Below, in pieces: positions 52,847 to 64,000 of a stretch of DNA of 64,000 bases. The stretch's first letter is position 1. Each line of letters begins with the position of its first letter. The notes under the pieces are model-generated. The model did no database searches. It worked only from the letters and a program-made list of their open reading frames with translations, and was not told the origin of the DNA. Location: contig NC_013894.1 in assembly GCF_000025605.1 (NCBI RefSeq), forward strand, positions 109,529 through 173,528, read 5' to 3'. Source of the DNA: Thermocrinis albus DSM 14484 (GTDB lineage Bacteria > Aquificota > Aquificia > Aquificales > Aquificaceae). Position numbers and translations under genes: made by a program.

Positions 52847-53062
52847 ATGGAGGTGAAGAAGAGTAAGAAGGTGTGTTACTTCTGTGACCAAAAGAAGGAT
52901 CCCAGCTACAAAAACTACCAGGAGCTGGCTCAGTTTCTCTCCGAAAGGGGTAAGATCATAGGCAGGAGGCAGAACAATCTCTGTGCCAAACATCAGCGTA
53001 TACTGGCTCGTGAAATAAAGAGGGCCAGACAGCTGGCCTTACTTCCCTATGTGGTGATGTAA
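52847..53062 (+). CDS. rpsR: 30S ribosomal protein S18
   Basis: The 71 residues include a Cys pair (CYFCDQKKD), YKNYQELAQFLSERGKI and RRQNNLCAKHQRILAREIKRARQLALLPY, spanning the S18 RNA-binding helix-turn-helix (quoted here in two overlapping parts, each conserved). The CxxC plus C...H set is consistent with a zinc-binding S18 form. Its ribosome site is a weak GAGGG. A folded RNA precedes it. Confidence 0.95.
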   Translation: MEVKKSKKVCYFCDQKKDPSYKNYQELAQFLSERGKIIGRRQNNLCAKHQRILAREIKRARQLALLPYVVM

Positions 53063-53073
53063 GGAGGTTTGCC

Positions 53074-53520
53074 ATGAAGGTGATACTGCTTCAGGACTTG
53101 GAAGGTTACGGCACTTTCGGTGACGTGGTGAACGTAAAGGACGGTTTTGCCAGAAACTATCTTATCCCGAGAGGTATAGCCATACCTGTCACAGAGGGAA
53201 ACCTGCGCCACATACAGCACATACTGACCCAAAAGGCTCGCAAGCTTCAGAAGGAGAAGGAAAAGGCTCTGGAACTGGCCAGAAAGCTGGAGGGCGCAAT
53301 GGTAGAAGTTTTCAAACAGGTAGGAGAGAAGGGCAAACTCTACGGTTCCGTCACAGCCTCCGACATAGCGGAAGCTCTGTCTCAAAAAGGTTTCTCTGTT
53401 GACAGAAAGAAGATCCTTCTTAGGACACCCATAAAGGATATAGGTGTACACACTGTCCAGATAAAGCTCCATCCTGAGGTGGTGGTCAACATAAAGGTAG
53501 ACGTGAAACCTGCGGAGTGA
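53074..53520 (+). CDS. rplI: 50S ribosomal protein L9
   Basis: The 148 residues show the two-domain dumbbell. The N-domain is KVILLQDLEGYGTFGDVVNVKDG and FARNYLIPRGIA, followed by a long connecting helix (KARKLQKEKEKALELARKL). The C-domain has GKLYGSVTASDIAEAL and VQIKLHPEVVVNIKV. AAGGAGG lies a few bases before the ATG. It is last in the S6-SSB-S18-L9 operon. Confidence 0.96.
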   Translation: MKVILLQDLEGYGTFGDVVNVKDGFARNYLIPRGIAIPVTEGNLRHIQHILTQKARKLQKEKEKALELARKLEGAMVEVFKQVGEKGKLYGSVTASDIAEALSQKGFSVDRKKILLRTPIKDIGVHTVQIKLHPEVVVNIKVDVKPAE

Positions 53521-53523
53521 AGA

Positions 53524-54534
53524 GTGTTATACAGAGATTTTCTGGGTTTTAGGCTTTCGGAACTGGGAATAGGCACCTATCTGGGAAACCCCGATAGAGA
53601 GACATCGGAAGGCTACAAGAAGGTCCTTCTGAAGGGCCTGGAGCTCGGCATAAACGTAGTGGACACCGCTATAGTCTACAGATACATGAAGAGTGAAAGG
53701 GACATAGGAGAAGTTCTTGCCACGGTGGGGAGGGAGAAGTTCTTTGTCTCCACCAAAGGGGGATACCTCCCTTACGACATAGAGGCGGGGGTAGACCCAA
53801 GGGAGTACTTTTACGAAACCTTTGTGAGGAAGGGGCTGATAGAAGAGGAAGATCTCACCGGGCACTCCCTCAAGGTATCTTTCATAGACTGGTGTTTTCA
53901 CAAAAGTCTGGAGAATCTAAGGACTTCTTACATAGACGTTTACTTCCTTCACAATCCGGAAGAGCAGCTTCAGTATACCGACAGAGATACCTTTTACAAA
54001 AAGATAGAGGAGTGTTTTGAGTATCTGGAACATCAGAGAAAGGCAGGAAAGTTGCGCTTTTACGGACTTGCCACGTGGCATGGTCTTAGGGTCCCACCTC
54101 ATCAAAGAGACTACATAGATATGAGCAGGATTTTGCAGATAGCTCACCGTGTTGGAGGAGAGGATCATGGTATGCGTTTTGTTCAGCTTCCTTACAACCT
54201 GGGTATGACAGAAGCCTTCACCCTCAAGAATCAGTTCCTCAACGGGAGGGAAGTGTCCCTTCTGGAGTTCTGTAAAGAGGCCGGTATATACGTTTACACC
54301 AGTGCATCCATCTTCCAGGGTAGAGTAGTGGGGAGGGTACCTCAGTGGCTAAGAGACTTTTTCGGTGTTGAGAAGGATGTACACGCGGCTCTGCAGTTTG
54401 TTAGAAGTACACCAGGGGTGGGCACAGCGCTCGTGGGTATGAGTAAGCCCCACCACCTGGAAGAAAACTTTAAGATCTTTGAGAGGGAGCCCGTGGACAC
54501 GGACCGCTTCCTTTCCCTCTTTGAAAGGAAGTGA
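53524..54534 (+). CDS. Aldo/keto reductase family protein
   Basis: A 336-residue (beta/alpha)8 oxidoreductase. Catalytic tetrad residues can be placed in VVDTAIVYRYMKSERDIG (Asp, Tyr), FVSTKGGY (Lys) and VYFLHNPEE (His). The C-terminal VRSTPGVGTALVGMSKPHH is the NADP(H) pocket. The start is GTG, four bases after the rplI stop and preceded by GGAG. An extra segment (residues 85-115, including DPREYFYETFVRKG) is longer than in short AKRs. Substrate unknown. Confidence 0.85.
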   Translation: MLYRDFLGFRLSELGIGTYLGNPDRETSEGYKKVLLKGLELGINVVDTAIVYRYMKSERDIGEVLATVGREKFFVSTKGGYLPYDIEAGVDPREYFYETFVRKGLIEEEDLTGHSLKVSFIDWCFHKSLENLRTSYIDVYFLHNPEEQLQYTDRDTFYKKIEECFEYLEHQRKAGKLRFYGLATWHGLRVPPHQRDYIDMSRILQIAHRVGGEDHGMRFVQLPYNLGMTEAFTLKNQFLNGREVSLLEFCKEAGIYVYTSASIFQGRVVGRVPQWLRDFFGVEKDVHAALQFVRSTPGVGTALVGMSKPHHLEENFKIFEREPVDTDRFLSLFERK

Positions 54535-54617
54535 TGCTTAGTCATTGAGATAGGCAATTGGTTCCAAGGCGTTATGGTTTTTTGACTCTGTGCATCACCA
54601 CCTTAAGGAAGGGTGTT

Positions 54618-54623
54618 TATGAT
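54618..54623 (+). promoter_or_regulatory. -10 box of dnaA
   Basis: TATGAT, 11 bp before the dnaA ATG, predicting a leader of a few bases. The 100-bp gap before dnaA holds no DnaA-box cluster (TTATCCACA-like) that I can see. Confidence 0.4.
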
Positions 54624-54634
54624 AACTAAAAGGT

Positions 54635-55819
54635 ATGGAGAGGTTGGAGTTCTTACCCTTCGTGGAAAAACAAGATAGGTTTGCGGCGGGAGTGTTCCGT
54701 CAGTTCCTCATCCAAGAGGAAGGGGACATGGTGCTGATAGTAACACCCACGGAGGAGTACAAGGAGTGGGTTTACGCCTACATAAAGACGAGGCTCAAGG
54801 ATTATCCCAAAAAAGTGGTGGTCAAATCGGCCCAGCAGGATCAGGTAAAGGACAACATAAATCCCCGTTACACCTTTGAAAACTTTGTGGTGGGGCCTTC
54901 CAACCAACTGGCCTACAAGGTATGCTTGGAGGTGGCAGAAAACCCAGGTAGATCCTTCAGTCCTCTCTTTCTGTACGGTAGCGTAGGTCTGGGTAAAACC
55001 CATCTGCTCCACGCTATAGGTAACAGGGCCAAGACCAAAGGTTACAGAGCTATGTACAGCTCCATAAACGATTTTTCCGAAGAGATGGTAAAGGCTCTCA
55101 AAGAAGGGAAGATAGAGAAGTTCAGGGAGAAGTACATAAATGTAGACATACTTCTTCTGGATGATGTGCAGTTTTTGGCGGGCAAAGAGAGAACCCAGAT
55201 GGAACTATTCCGTGTTTTTGAGAAACTACAGACTTTTGAAAAGCAGATAGTCTTGGTGAGTGACAGACATCCCAAAGATCTCAAGGATGTACCTGACAGA
55301 CTGGTGAGTAGGTTTGAGAGTGGGCTCCTACTGGAGATAGGTCTTGACGATGAAACGCGTATCAGCGTAATAAAGAAAAAACTTATGGAGTACGGCTTTA
55401 GTCCCGAAGATAGTGTGGTGAGCTATGTGGCCGAAAACACAGGTTACAACGTCAGAGAGATAGAGGGTTTCATAAGGACTATGAAGATACTGGGTGAAGT
55501 ACCGAAACCTGTAAGAAGAGATCAGAGAAGTATAGAGACGGTGGTAAGATACGTGGCCAAAAACTTCAAAGTGGATCCAGAACTTCTGCGTACAGATTCT
55601 AAGGACAGAAAGGTGGTAAGTGCCCGACAGATAGCTATGTACCTCTGTAAAACCTTGTTGGGATCTTCTTACACAGAGATAAGCAGATACTTTGGTAAGA
55701 AAGATCACACATCCGCCCTATATGCCATAAAGAAGGTGGAGGAAAAGCGAAGGACAGACAGGAAGTTTCACCATATGCTAAAGTTCTTAGAGGACGGACT
55801 CAGGAAACACCTCTCTTGA
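54635..55819 (+). CDS. dnaA: Chromosomal replication initiator protein DnaA
   Basis: The 394 residues have a short domain I, then NPRYTFENFVVGPSNQLAYK, Walker A GSVGLGKTHLLHAIG, Walker B VDILLLDDVQFLAGKE, sensor I SDRHPKDL and sensor II box RLVSRFESGL. The C-terminal DNA-binding domain has SARQIAMYLCKTLLGSSYTEI and FGKKDHTSALYAIKKVEE. The length is close to the compact A. aeolicus DnaA. The last 33 bp overlap the metal exporter gene on the other strand. Confidence 0.96.
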   Translation: MERLEFLPFVEKQDRFAAGVFRQFLIQEEGDMVLIVTPTEEYKEWVYAYIKTRLKDYPKKVVVKSAQQDQVKDNINPRYTFENFVVGPSNQLAYKVCLEVAENPGRSFSPLFLYGSVGLGKTHLLHAIGNRAKTKGYRAMYSSINDFSEEMVKALKEGKIEKFREKYINVDILLLDDVQFLAGKERTQMELFRVFEKLQTFEKQIVLVSDRHPKDLKDVPDRLVSRFESGLLLEIGLDDETRISVIKKKLMEYGFSPEDSVVSYVAENTGYNVREIEGFIRTMKILGEVPKPVRRDQRSIETVVRYVAKNFKVDPELLRTDSKDRKVVSARQIAMYLCKTLLGSSYTEISRYFGKKDHTSALYAIKKVEEKRRTDRKFHHMLKFLEDGLRKHLS

Positions 55820-56680
55820 ACACACCCTTATCTCAAAAGTAGTGTGAGCTATCTCTTCTATATCGGCCAGTTTCTGAGCGTAATAGTCCACGTCCTTCTG
55901 TACGTAAGTGTCTATACTCACTATGCAGGCAAATCTGTCGTGATACAACCTCAGGAGGTGTATATCTCTTACTTTGCTGTGTTGATCATCCTCTATACGC
56001 TTTATGACTTCCTGCACCAGCGGGTTATCCATCTCCCTGTCCAAAAGTACAAAGGCTGTTTCCTTTATGAGATCATAGGACCACATAGCTATGACAAAAA
56101 AACCTACCACACCGGCCAGAGGGTCTAGAAACCACCAACCTGTCTTCATCCCCACCGTAAGGGCCACAAGAGCAAGGACAGAAGTGAAGCTATCTGCCAG
56201 GACGTGCAGGTAAGAGGCCCTTCTCACATGGTCGTGTTGGTGGTGCCCTCCGAGGAGTAAGGCACTCAATAGGTTTACTAAAAGACCTAGCAGGGCCACC
56301 AAAATGGCTTGTCTGTATGCTATACTCTCAGGTTTTAAAAGTCTGAGGATGGCCTCCTGCAAAACCAAAAGAGCCATCACCCCCAGTATCACCGCGCTGG
56401 TATAAGCACCCAGAACCTCCACCTTCCATACACCGAAACTAAAGCGCTTATCGTGTGCCCACTTTTTTGCCAGGTAGTAAGAGAGATAACCTATACCAAA
56501 GGCAACCGCATGGGTACCCATATGGACACCGTCCGAAAGAAGAGCCACCGAGTTGTACATTACTCCCGCTGCCACTTCCACCAACATAACCACCAGCGTT
56601 ATCACCAGCACCCAGAGAGTTCTTTTGGCGGACTGGTCCCCCGTGTAAAAGATCAACTCCTCCTTGCAGTAGCGTTCCAT
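55787..56680 (-). CDS. Cation diffusion facilitator, DmeF-like (cobalt/nickel/zinc efflux)
   Basis: A 297-residue exporter with six membrane spans and a C-terminal cytoplasmic domain. ALLSDGVHMGTHAVAFG and WAHDKRFSFGVWKVEVLGAY match the DmeF form of the first metal site, which has an extra His compared with ZitB or FieF. VLADSFTSVLALVAL holds the second site aspartate. A minus-strand TAAAAT 7 bp before the ATG lies inside the end of yfiH and gives it its own transcript. Metal specificity is inferred. Confidence 0.87.
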   Translation of the reverse strand: MERYCKEELIFYTGDQSAKRTLWVLVITLVVMLVEVAAGVMYNSVALLSDGVHMGTHAVAFGIGYLSYYLAKKWAHDKRFSFGVWKVEVLGAYTSAVILGVMALLVLQEAILRLLKPESIAYRQAILVALLGLLVNLLSALLLGGHHQHDHVRRASYLHVLADSFTSVLALVALTVGMKTGWWFLDPLAGVVGFFVIAMWSYDLIKETAFVLLDREMDNPLVQEVIKRIEDDQHSKVRDIHLLRLYHDRFACIVSIDTYVQKDVDYYAQKLADIEEIAHTTFEIRVCSREVFPESVL

Positions 56681-56687
56681 ATCAGAA

Positions 56688-56693
56688 ATTTTA
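56688..56693 (-). promoter_or_regulatory. -10 box of the DmeF-like gene
   Basis: Minus-strand TAAAAT overlapping the yfiH stop codon, 7 bp before the exporter ATG. A leaderless transcript is predicted even though the gene follows another on the same strand. Confidence 0.5.
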
Positions 56694-57281
56694 GGTTTCT
56701 TCTTCTGGTAATAACATGGCCCACGTCAGTATCCTTCTGGTGGTTCTATCCCTTCTGTGGGAAGGTAAGGAAGAGTGACATATTGTGCAGACTTGGTAAA
56801 GGAAAAAACGTCTGATCCCCAGCTTTTTGAGGCGCAGTAGTGCTTCCTCCTGCAGGTCCATGTAAAGTTCTCTGTTCCTTACGTGTATGGCGGTGAAGAT
56901 ATCTATAAACTCGTCTCCCACACGGTAACAACAGTGTTTGGCAGAAGGTCCCAAAAAAGCCCAGGCATCTTCTTGGGTCATAGGTTTCAACATCTCCACA
57001 GCCCTTTCTAAGATACCTTGAGCCAAACCTCGCCAACCGGCATGCACAACCGCCACAGCGTTACCGGTGGCCAACACCACCGGCAGACAATCAGCTGTCT
57101 TCACACCTACCCTAACTCCCCTGAGGGTGGTGATGATGCCATCGCCCTCTGTACCACCCAAGGGTAGACCGGTGTAAGGAACCACTCGGGAGGAATGTAC
57201 CTGTTGGAGGGTAATGACGGAAGAATCAGGGCTATGCTCTTCCATTCCCACCAGCACCTTTCCGTACCTGAAGGAGAACAT
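56691..57281 (-). CDS. yfiH: YfiH/LACC1-family purine nucleoside phosphorylase-like protein
   Basis: Members act as multi-substrate purine phosphorylases and were earlier called polyphenol oxidases. TLQQVHSSRVV supplies the first His, CLPVVL and AVVHAGWRG the zinc Cys and His, and GPSAKHCCYRVGDEF the C-terminal Cys region. The frame extends upstream, but MFSFRYGKVLVG is chosen because it matches the family N-terminus and overlaps the proC stop by one base (TGATG). The upstream extension would lie wholly within proC. Confidence 0.88.
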   Translation of the reverse strand: MFSFRYGKVLVGMEEHSPDSSVITLQQVHSSRVVPYTGLPLGGTEGDGIITTLRGVRVGVKTADCLPVVLATGNAVAVVHAGWRGLAQGILERAVEMLKPMTQEDAWAFLGPSAKHCCYRVGDEFIDIFTAIHVRNRELYMDLQEEALLRLKKLGIRRFFLYQVCTICHSSLPSHRRDRTTRRILTWAMLLPEEET

Positions 57282-58050
57282 CAGGTGAGTCTTTTGGCTT
57301 TCTGAGAGGTCTGTCTTACACATTCCATCACCGTACCCACGAACCCTCTTTCCTCCAGTACTTTTATACCCTCCACTGTGGTACCACCCGGAGAAGCCAC
57401 ACGTAGCACCCACTCCTCCGGAACACCACCCATCTCTTTGAGGAGTTCACAGCTACCCACCACCGTATCCAGTACTATGGACAGAGCAGTGCTGTAAGGA
57501 AAGCCTTCCATAACACCTGAAAGGGCCATAGCGTGAAGGAATTTAAAGACAAAGGCCGGACCTGAACCTGCCAGAGCGGTAAAACTGTCCATCATGTCTT
57601 CTTTTATCTCGTAAAGTTTCCCGCAGGAGGAGAAAAGTTCCACAAAGGCCTTTTTCTCCTCAGAAGACACTTGAGGAGAGGCCCAGAAGGCCATAACCCC
57701 TCTACGTACCAGCACGTTCACGTTAGGCATAACCCTTATAACCTTCTTCTCACCCAGTGTTCGCTGAATCTTCTCAATAGAAAGTCCTGCCACTATACTC
57801 ACCAAAAGACGCTCCTCCAGAAGACCCTTCAAGTCCTCCAGAAGGGAGGGCACATCCTTAGGTTTCACAGCCACCAACACAGCATCCGAGTTCCAAACCA
57901 AAAACTCCAAACTCTCTGTTGTTGCCACATGATCCTGCCGTGCCCTATCTATCTTGGCAGGATCTACATCATACACCACCACCTGTGTTTTTTCCTTCAG
58001 TGCGGAGGCAAAAGCGGATCCCATATTACCGTAACCCACTATACCGATCC

Positions 58051-58054
<4 letters not shown>
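57281..58054 (-). CDS. proC: Pyrroline-5-carboxylate reductase
   Basis: Last step of proline synthesis. The N-terminal Rossmann motif is IGIVGYGNMGSAFASAL. VRVMPNVNVLVRRGVMAF is present, and the C-terminal dimerisation part contains ALAGSGPAFVFKFLHAMA and VASPGGTTVEGIKVLEERG, which bind the substrate. At 257 residues it is complete. It overlaps gcvT by 4 bp in the ahcY-gcvT-proC-yfiH operon. Confidence 0.95.
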
Positions 58055-60843
<2,789 letters not shown>

Positions 60844-60849
60844 AGATGT

Positions 60850-60856
60850 TAAAATA
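60850..60856. promoter_or_regulatory. Overlapping divergent -10 boxes, DUF177 / yvcK
   Basis: TAAAATA gives plus TAAAAT (60850-60855), 12 bp before the yvcK ATG, and minus TATTTT (60851-60856), 7 bp before the DUF177 ATG. No Shine-Dalgarno on either side. Confidence 0.5.
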
Positions 60857-60867
60857 AACCCAACATC

Positions 60868-61860
60868 ATGAGAGTGGTAGCGGTAGGAGGTGGTACCGGA
60901 TTATCTACTCTTTTGAGGGGGTTAAAGAGATACACAGGTGAACAGATAAAGGATCTTTCTGCCATAGTGACGGTGGCGGACAGTGGTGGGAGCACGGGGA
61001 GACTCAGGAAAGCTTACAGCATACCGGCACCCGGTGATATTCGCAACTGCCTGGTGGCTCTCTCAGAGAGTGAGGAGATCCTTCAGGCCCTCTTTCAGTA
61101 TAGATTCAAAGGTAGCGAACTTGATGGACACGCCTTCGGAAATCTGTTTCTGGTGGCTCTCACCGACATAACAGGTAGTTTTATGTCCGCTATACGTATA
61201 GCCTCCCAGATACTGAGAACGAAGGGAGAGATAATTCCCGCCACGTTGGAAAACGTGAATCTCTGTGCCAGTTTCGAGGACGGAACGGTCGTCAAAGGAG
61301 AGGAAGAGATAACCAAGTACGGAAGGGAGAACAGAAAGAGAGTGAAGAAAATCTGGCTGGAGCCACAGGATGTCAAACCACCCATAGACGCTATAGCCAA
61401 GATAGAAGCCGCCGACGTATTGGTGTTTGGTCCGGGGAGCCTGTTCACCAGTATACTACCCAACCTCCTCATAGAGGATCTGAGGGATGCCGTCAAAAGG
61501 AGTTTAGCGCTGAAAGTGTTGGTGGTGAACGCCATGACCCAACCTGGAGAGACAGATGGATACACAGCTTACGACCATTACAGGGCCTTTCTGGAACACT
61601 CTTCCCTGGAAAAACTGGACGTGGTAGTAGTGAACACTCGTATGCCCTCCAGTCATGTCCTAAAAAGGTATGTGGAGCAAGGCCAAGAACCTGTAGTACC
61701 CGATGTAGCTAAGATAGCAAAAGAAGGTGTTCTCGTTTACGCAGAGGACCTAATAGGAGAGAAGGACGATTTTGTTAGGCACGATCCAGAAAGACTGGCG
61801 GATCTTTTGATAAGGGTGTACCAGCAACGTGTATCCAATGACGTACTTTATGAACTTTGA
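60868..61860 (+). CDS. yvcK: YvcK/GlmR family protein (CofD-like)
   Basis: A UDP-GlcNAc-binding protein that in Bacillus steers carbon to the envelope via GlmS and is needed for gluconeogenic growth. [34 protein letters not shown] and [13 protein letters not shown] are diagnostic. [13 protein letters not shown] and [16 protein letters not shown] follow. The 330 residues match the family. glmS is also in this window, though 24 kb away. The end overlaps nadB. Confidence 0.92.
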   Translation: MRVVAVGGGTGLSTLLRGLKRYTGEQIKDLSAIVTVADSGGSTGRLRKAYSIPAPGDIRNCLVALSESEEILQALFQYRFKGSELDGHAFGNLFLVALTDITGSFMSAIRIASQILRTKGEIIPATLENVNLCASFEDGTVVKGEEEITKYGRENRKRVKKIWLEPQDVKPPIDAIAKIEAADVLVFGPGSLFTSILPNLLIEDLRDAVKRSLALKVLVVNAMTQPGETDGYTAYDHYRAFLEHSSLEKLDVVVVNTRMPSSHVLKRYVEQGQEPVVPDVAKIAKEGVLVYAEDLIGEKDDFVRHDPERLADLLIRVYQQRVSNDVLYEL

Positions 61861-63349
61861 CACCTCCCTACTTCCCGAAGAAAGAGAGGAAATCCTCATA
61901 TGCGGTAGCGGTATAGCTGGTTTGGTGTGCGCCATCACTCTGGCGGAACTAGGTAGGGAGCCCCTCCTCCTCACCAGAGGGCTGGGAAACACCTACTACT
62001 CACAGGGGGGTGTGGCCTGTGCTTTCCATCCCAAGGACAGCACCTACCTTCACTTTATGGATACTGTAAAGGCGGGTCGTGGTCTCTGCCACCACCAGGC
62101 GGTTACGACTATGGTGGAGGAAGGCGTCCAGCGTATCGGTGACCTGATAAGGTGGGGTGTGACCTTTGATGCCGAGACCACCACCGAAGGGGGACATTCT
62201 TTCCCTCGTGTTCTTAAAGTAAAGGATTACACAGGAAGAGCCATATACCAAGTTCTTTGGAAAAAGGTTCAGGAGTTGGGTATAAGAGTTCTCAGGGGTG
62301 AGCTGGTGGAGATACTGGGGGATGACAAAGTGGAGGGTGTACTGTACGTAGAGGATGGTAGCATCCGTTTCTTGAGAGTAAAGGCGGTGGTACTGGCCAC
62401 AGGCGGTGCTGCCTCCCTTTACCTTCACACATCCAACCCTTCACCTACCCGTGGTGACGCCATCGGTATAGCCATCCGAAAAGGTATCCCTCTGGTAAAT
62501 CCTGAGTTTGTCCAGTTTCATCCCACGGTACTTGACGGAACCAGCTTCCTGATATCGGAGGCGGTAAGAGGTGAAGGAGCCACTCTGATAGATGAAAGGG
62601 GTGAGAGATTCGTGGATGAGCTCCTCCCCAGAGACCAGGTAGCCAGAGCTATATACAGAAAGCTGAAGGAAGGCCATCGTGTCTTCTTGGACATGAGACC
62701 CATCGTGGGTAAAGGTGTCAACATAGAGGAACGTTTCCCCACTATAGTTTCATACCTGAGGGAGAAAGGTATAGACCCATTGAAGGACCCAATACCTGTG
62801 GTTCCGGCAGCTCACTACTACATAGGAGGTTTGGAAGTAGATCTGTGGGGGCGAACAAGGCTACCCGGGCTATACGCTGTTGGAGAGGTGGCATGTACAG
62901 GTGTTCACGGAGCTAACCGCCTTGCTTCTAACTCTCTCCTGGAGGGTTTAGTTTTTGGATTCCGTGTGGCCCACAGAGTACTACATGACCTTAGCACCCT
63001 AACCTTTTCTTCCTCTTCCTTCAGGAACATGCATGAAGGAAAGGAAGAACCCCCCTTTACCCTCACCCATCTGAAAGAACTCATGTGGGAGTACTGTGGA
63101 TTAGAGAGGGATGAGGAGGGACTAAAACACGCCATAGGGATACTGACCGAGTGGTTGCACAGTTGGAAAAGCTGGAGAAGAACACCGGAGAACAGGGCTC
63201 TTTTGGATATATCTCTGACAGCATTAGGAACACTGCAGGGAGCTTTAAACAGAAGGGAGAGTAGGGGTGTCCACTTCAGGAAAGATTATCCTTACCAAGA
63301 TGACCGATACAGAAAGGACACATTGATAAGCGTGGGACTAAATTGGTAA
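61850..63349 (+). CDS. nadB: L-aspartate oxidase
   Basis: An FAD enzyme making iminoaspartate for NAD synthesis. [20 protein letters not shown] is the FAD motif. [29 protein letters not shown] and [11 protein letters not shown] follow, with the catalytic RDQVARAI region and [18 protein letters not shown] after them. At about 500 residues it is complete. Possible starts are GTG 61829, ATG 61838 and ATG 61850. The last is chosen because it gives the smallest overlap with yvcK (11 bp) and best fits the family N-terminus. Confidence 0.93.
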   Translation: MNFDTSLLPEEREEILICGSGIAGLVCAITLAELGREPLLLTRGLGNTYYSQGGVACAFHPKDSTYLHFMDTVKAGRGLCHHQAVTTMVEEGVQRIGDLIRWGVTFDAETTTEGGHSFPRVLKVKDYTGRAIYQVLWKKVQELGIRVLRGELVEILGDDKVEGVLYVEDGSIRFLRVKAVVLATGGAASLYLHTSNPSPTRGDAIGIAIRKGIPLVNPEFVQFHPTVLDGTSFLISEAVRGEGATLIDERGERFVDELLPRDQVARAIYRKLKEGHRVFLDMRPIVGKGVNIEERFPTIVSYLREKGIDPLKDPIPVVPAAHYYIGGLEVDLWGRTRLPGLYAVGEVACTGVHGANRLASNSLLEGLVFGFRVAHRVLHDLSTLTFSSSSFRNMHEGKEEPPFTLTHLKELMWEYCGLERDEEGLKHAIGILTEWLHSWKSWRRTPENRALLDISLTALGTLQGALNRRESRGVHFRKDYPYQDDRYRKDTLISVGLNW

Positions 63350-63351
63350 GT

Positions 63352-64000
63352 ATGATAGATCTTGAAACCCTCAAAAGAGCTCCCGAAAGTTGCGGTGTTT
63401 ATCTTTTTCAAAGAAAGGGAAGACCTATATACATAGGAAAGGCAAAGAACATAAAGGAAAGACTGTTACAGCACTACAGGGCATCTACCTCAGATCCCAG
63501 AGAGAAAGCCATACTGGAGCAAGCCGACAGTGTGGACTGGTTTATCACCCGTAACGAGTTTGAAGCTCTAACTTTAGAGATAGACCTCATTCAAACTCAT
63601 AAACCCAAATACAACATACTTCACAAGTACGGTGCAGGTTATCCCATGCTCCTCATCACCGAGGATCCTTTTCCCACCCTTCGCGTTGTGAGAGGTGCCC
63701 ATCACAGAGGCAAACTCTTCGGTCCTTTCTTTACAGCCAGTAAGGCCTACAAAGTTAAAAGATTGGTGCACAGTCTTTTTAAACTACGCACATGTGATCC
63801 TATGCCTATCAGGAAGGAACCTTGCATGGATTATCATCTGGGCCTCTGCAGTGGTCCGTGCTGCGGAAAGATAGATAGGGAGGATTATCTACTGTCGGTT
63901 ATGTCTGCGGAGTCTATGCTTTCGGGAGAAGTGGGAGAAGTGTTACCCTTGCTCTACCAGCGCATAGACCAGCTTATGGTGAACATGGAGTTTGAGAAGT
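63352..64000 (+). CDS. uvrC: Excinuclease ABC subunit C, N-terminal part (3' end outside window)
   Basis: The frame from ATG 63352 stays open to the window end (216 codons). The GIY-YIG nuclease domain is clear: RAPESCGVYLFQRKGRPIYIG, then KAKNIKERLLQHY and FITRNEFEALTLEIDLIQTHKPKYN (quoted in part as NEFEALTLE). GKLFGPFFTASKAYK and the segment KEPCMDYHLGLCSGPCCG, near where UvrC proteins carry cysteines, follow. UvrC makes the incisions in nucleotide excision repair. It starts 2 bp after the nadB stop, with GGTAAG as a poor ribosome site. Confidence 0.95.
   Translation, partial: MIDLETLKRAPESCGVYLFQRKGRPIYIGKAKNIKERLLQHYRASTSDPREKAILEQADSVDWFITRNEFEALTLEIDLIQTHKPKYNILHKYGAGYPMLLITEDPFPTLRVVRGAHHRGKLFGPFFTASKAYKVKRLVHSLFKLRTCDPMPIRKEPCMDYHLGLCSGPCCGKIDREDYLLSVMSAESMLSGEVGEVLPLLYQRIDQLMVNMEFEK

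Noticed and set aside
54571-54587. T-run GGTTTTTTGACT after the aldo/keto reductase as an intrinsic terminator
   Set aside because: No stable GC-rich stem precedes the T-run. The best hairpin is a 4-bp TTGG/CCAA.
54535-54634. Replication origin next to dnaA
   Set aside because: The 100-bp gap has no cluster of DnaA boxes and no clear AT-rich unwinding element.
57282-57413. Longer yfiH start giving 44 extra residues
   Set aside because: The extension is wholly antisense-free but inside proC in another frame, has no family similarity and looks like frame noise.

Overview
The window is a gene-dense stretch of a thermophilic, Gram-negative bacterium, most likely of the Aquificaceae (Hydrogenobacter/Thermocrinis/Aquifex relatives). 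The assignment is inferred from protein content. There is a separately encoded C-terminal half of carbamoyl-phosphate synthase, a THEP1-type NTPase of the kind described from Aquifex, a short DnaA, RNase HIII, lipid A genes (lpxA, lpxB), TonB-dependent uptake and a lone FlgM. Core genes look close to 50% GC by eye.

Layout. 1-1.05 kb: the end of a degenerate PriA-like gene. 1.06-1.54 kb: a compact element with IS200/IS605-type ends and no transposase, then tRNA-Ala(CGC) and tRNA-Arg(CCT). 1.55-13.5 kb: housekeeping and envelope genes (gpsA, a LolD-like ATPase, yggS, a short molybdopterin-type protein, a truncated CinA, lpxA, a DUF4382 lipoprotein, glnE, lpxB, rluD). 13.5-23.9 kb: a minus-strand surface polysaccharide locus. 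Its distal part (wecA-like, wzz) has normal composition. Its proximal part (gmd, four glycosyltransferases, wzy, wzx) is strongly AT-rich and looks acquired. 23.9-47.5 kb: short mixed-strand operons (HIT protein and ABC ATPase, flgM, ruvX-mltG, tyrS, rsmH-ftsL, O-antigen ligase-GT9-radA-response regulator, engB, glmS, argF, rtcB with a tRNA nucleotidyltransferase, nnrD, carB-THEP1, trpB-thiE-miaA). 47.5-54.5 kb: speE, rnhC, a probable copper receptor with its own tonB, the rpsF-ssb-rpsR-rplI operon and an aldo/keto reductase. 54.6-64 kb: dnaA, a DmeF-like metal exporter, ahcY-gcvT-proC-yfiH, DUF177, then yvcK-nadB-uvrC running off the end.

Organisation. Genes in an operon usually overlap by 4 bp (ATGA). 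Convergent genes often overlap at their 3' ends, and divergent genes are separated by only about 10-30 bp. At roughly twenty operon heads a TATAAT/TAAAAT-like -10 box lies 7-13 bp before the start codon and no Shine-Dalgarno is present, so many mRNAs are predicted to be leaderless or nearly so. Genes with a true leader (rpsF, TonB receptor, speE, DUF2892, DUF4382 lipoprotein, many polysaccharide genes) have strong AGGAGG-type sites. The most unusual items are this promoter architecture, the promoter-bearing IS605-like RNA element in front of the tRNAs, and structured RNA in the rpsF leader and between ssb and rpsR.
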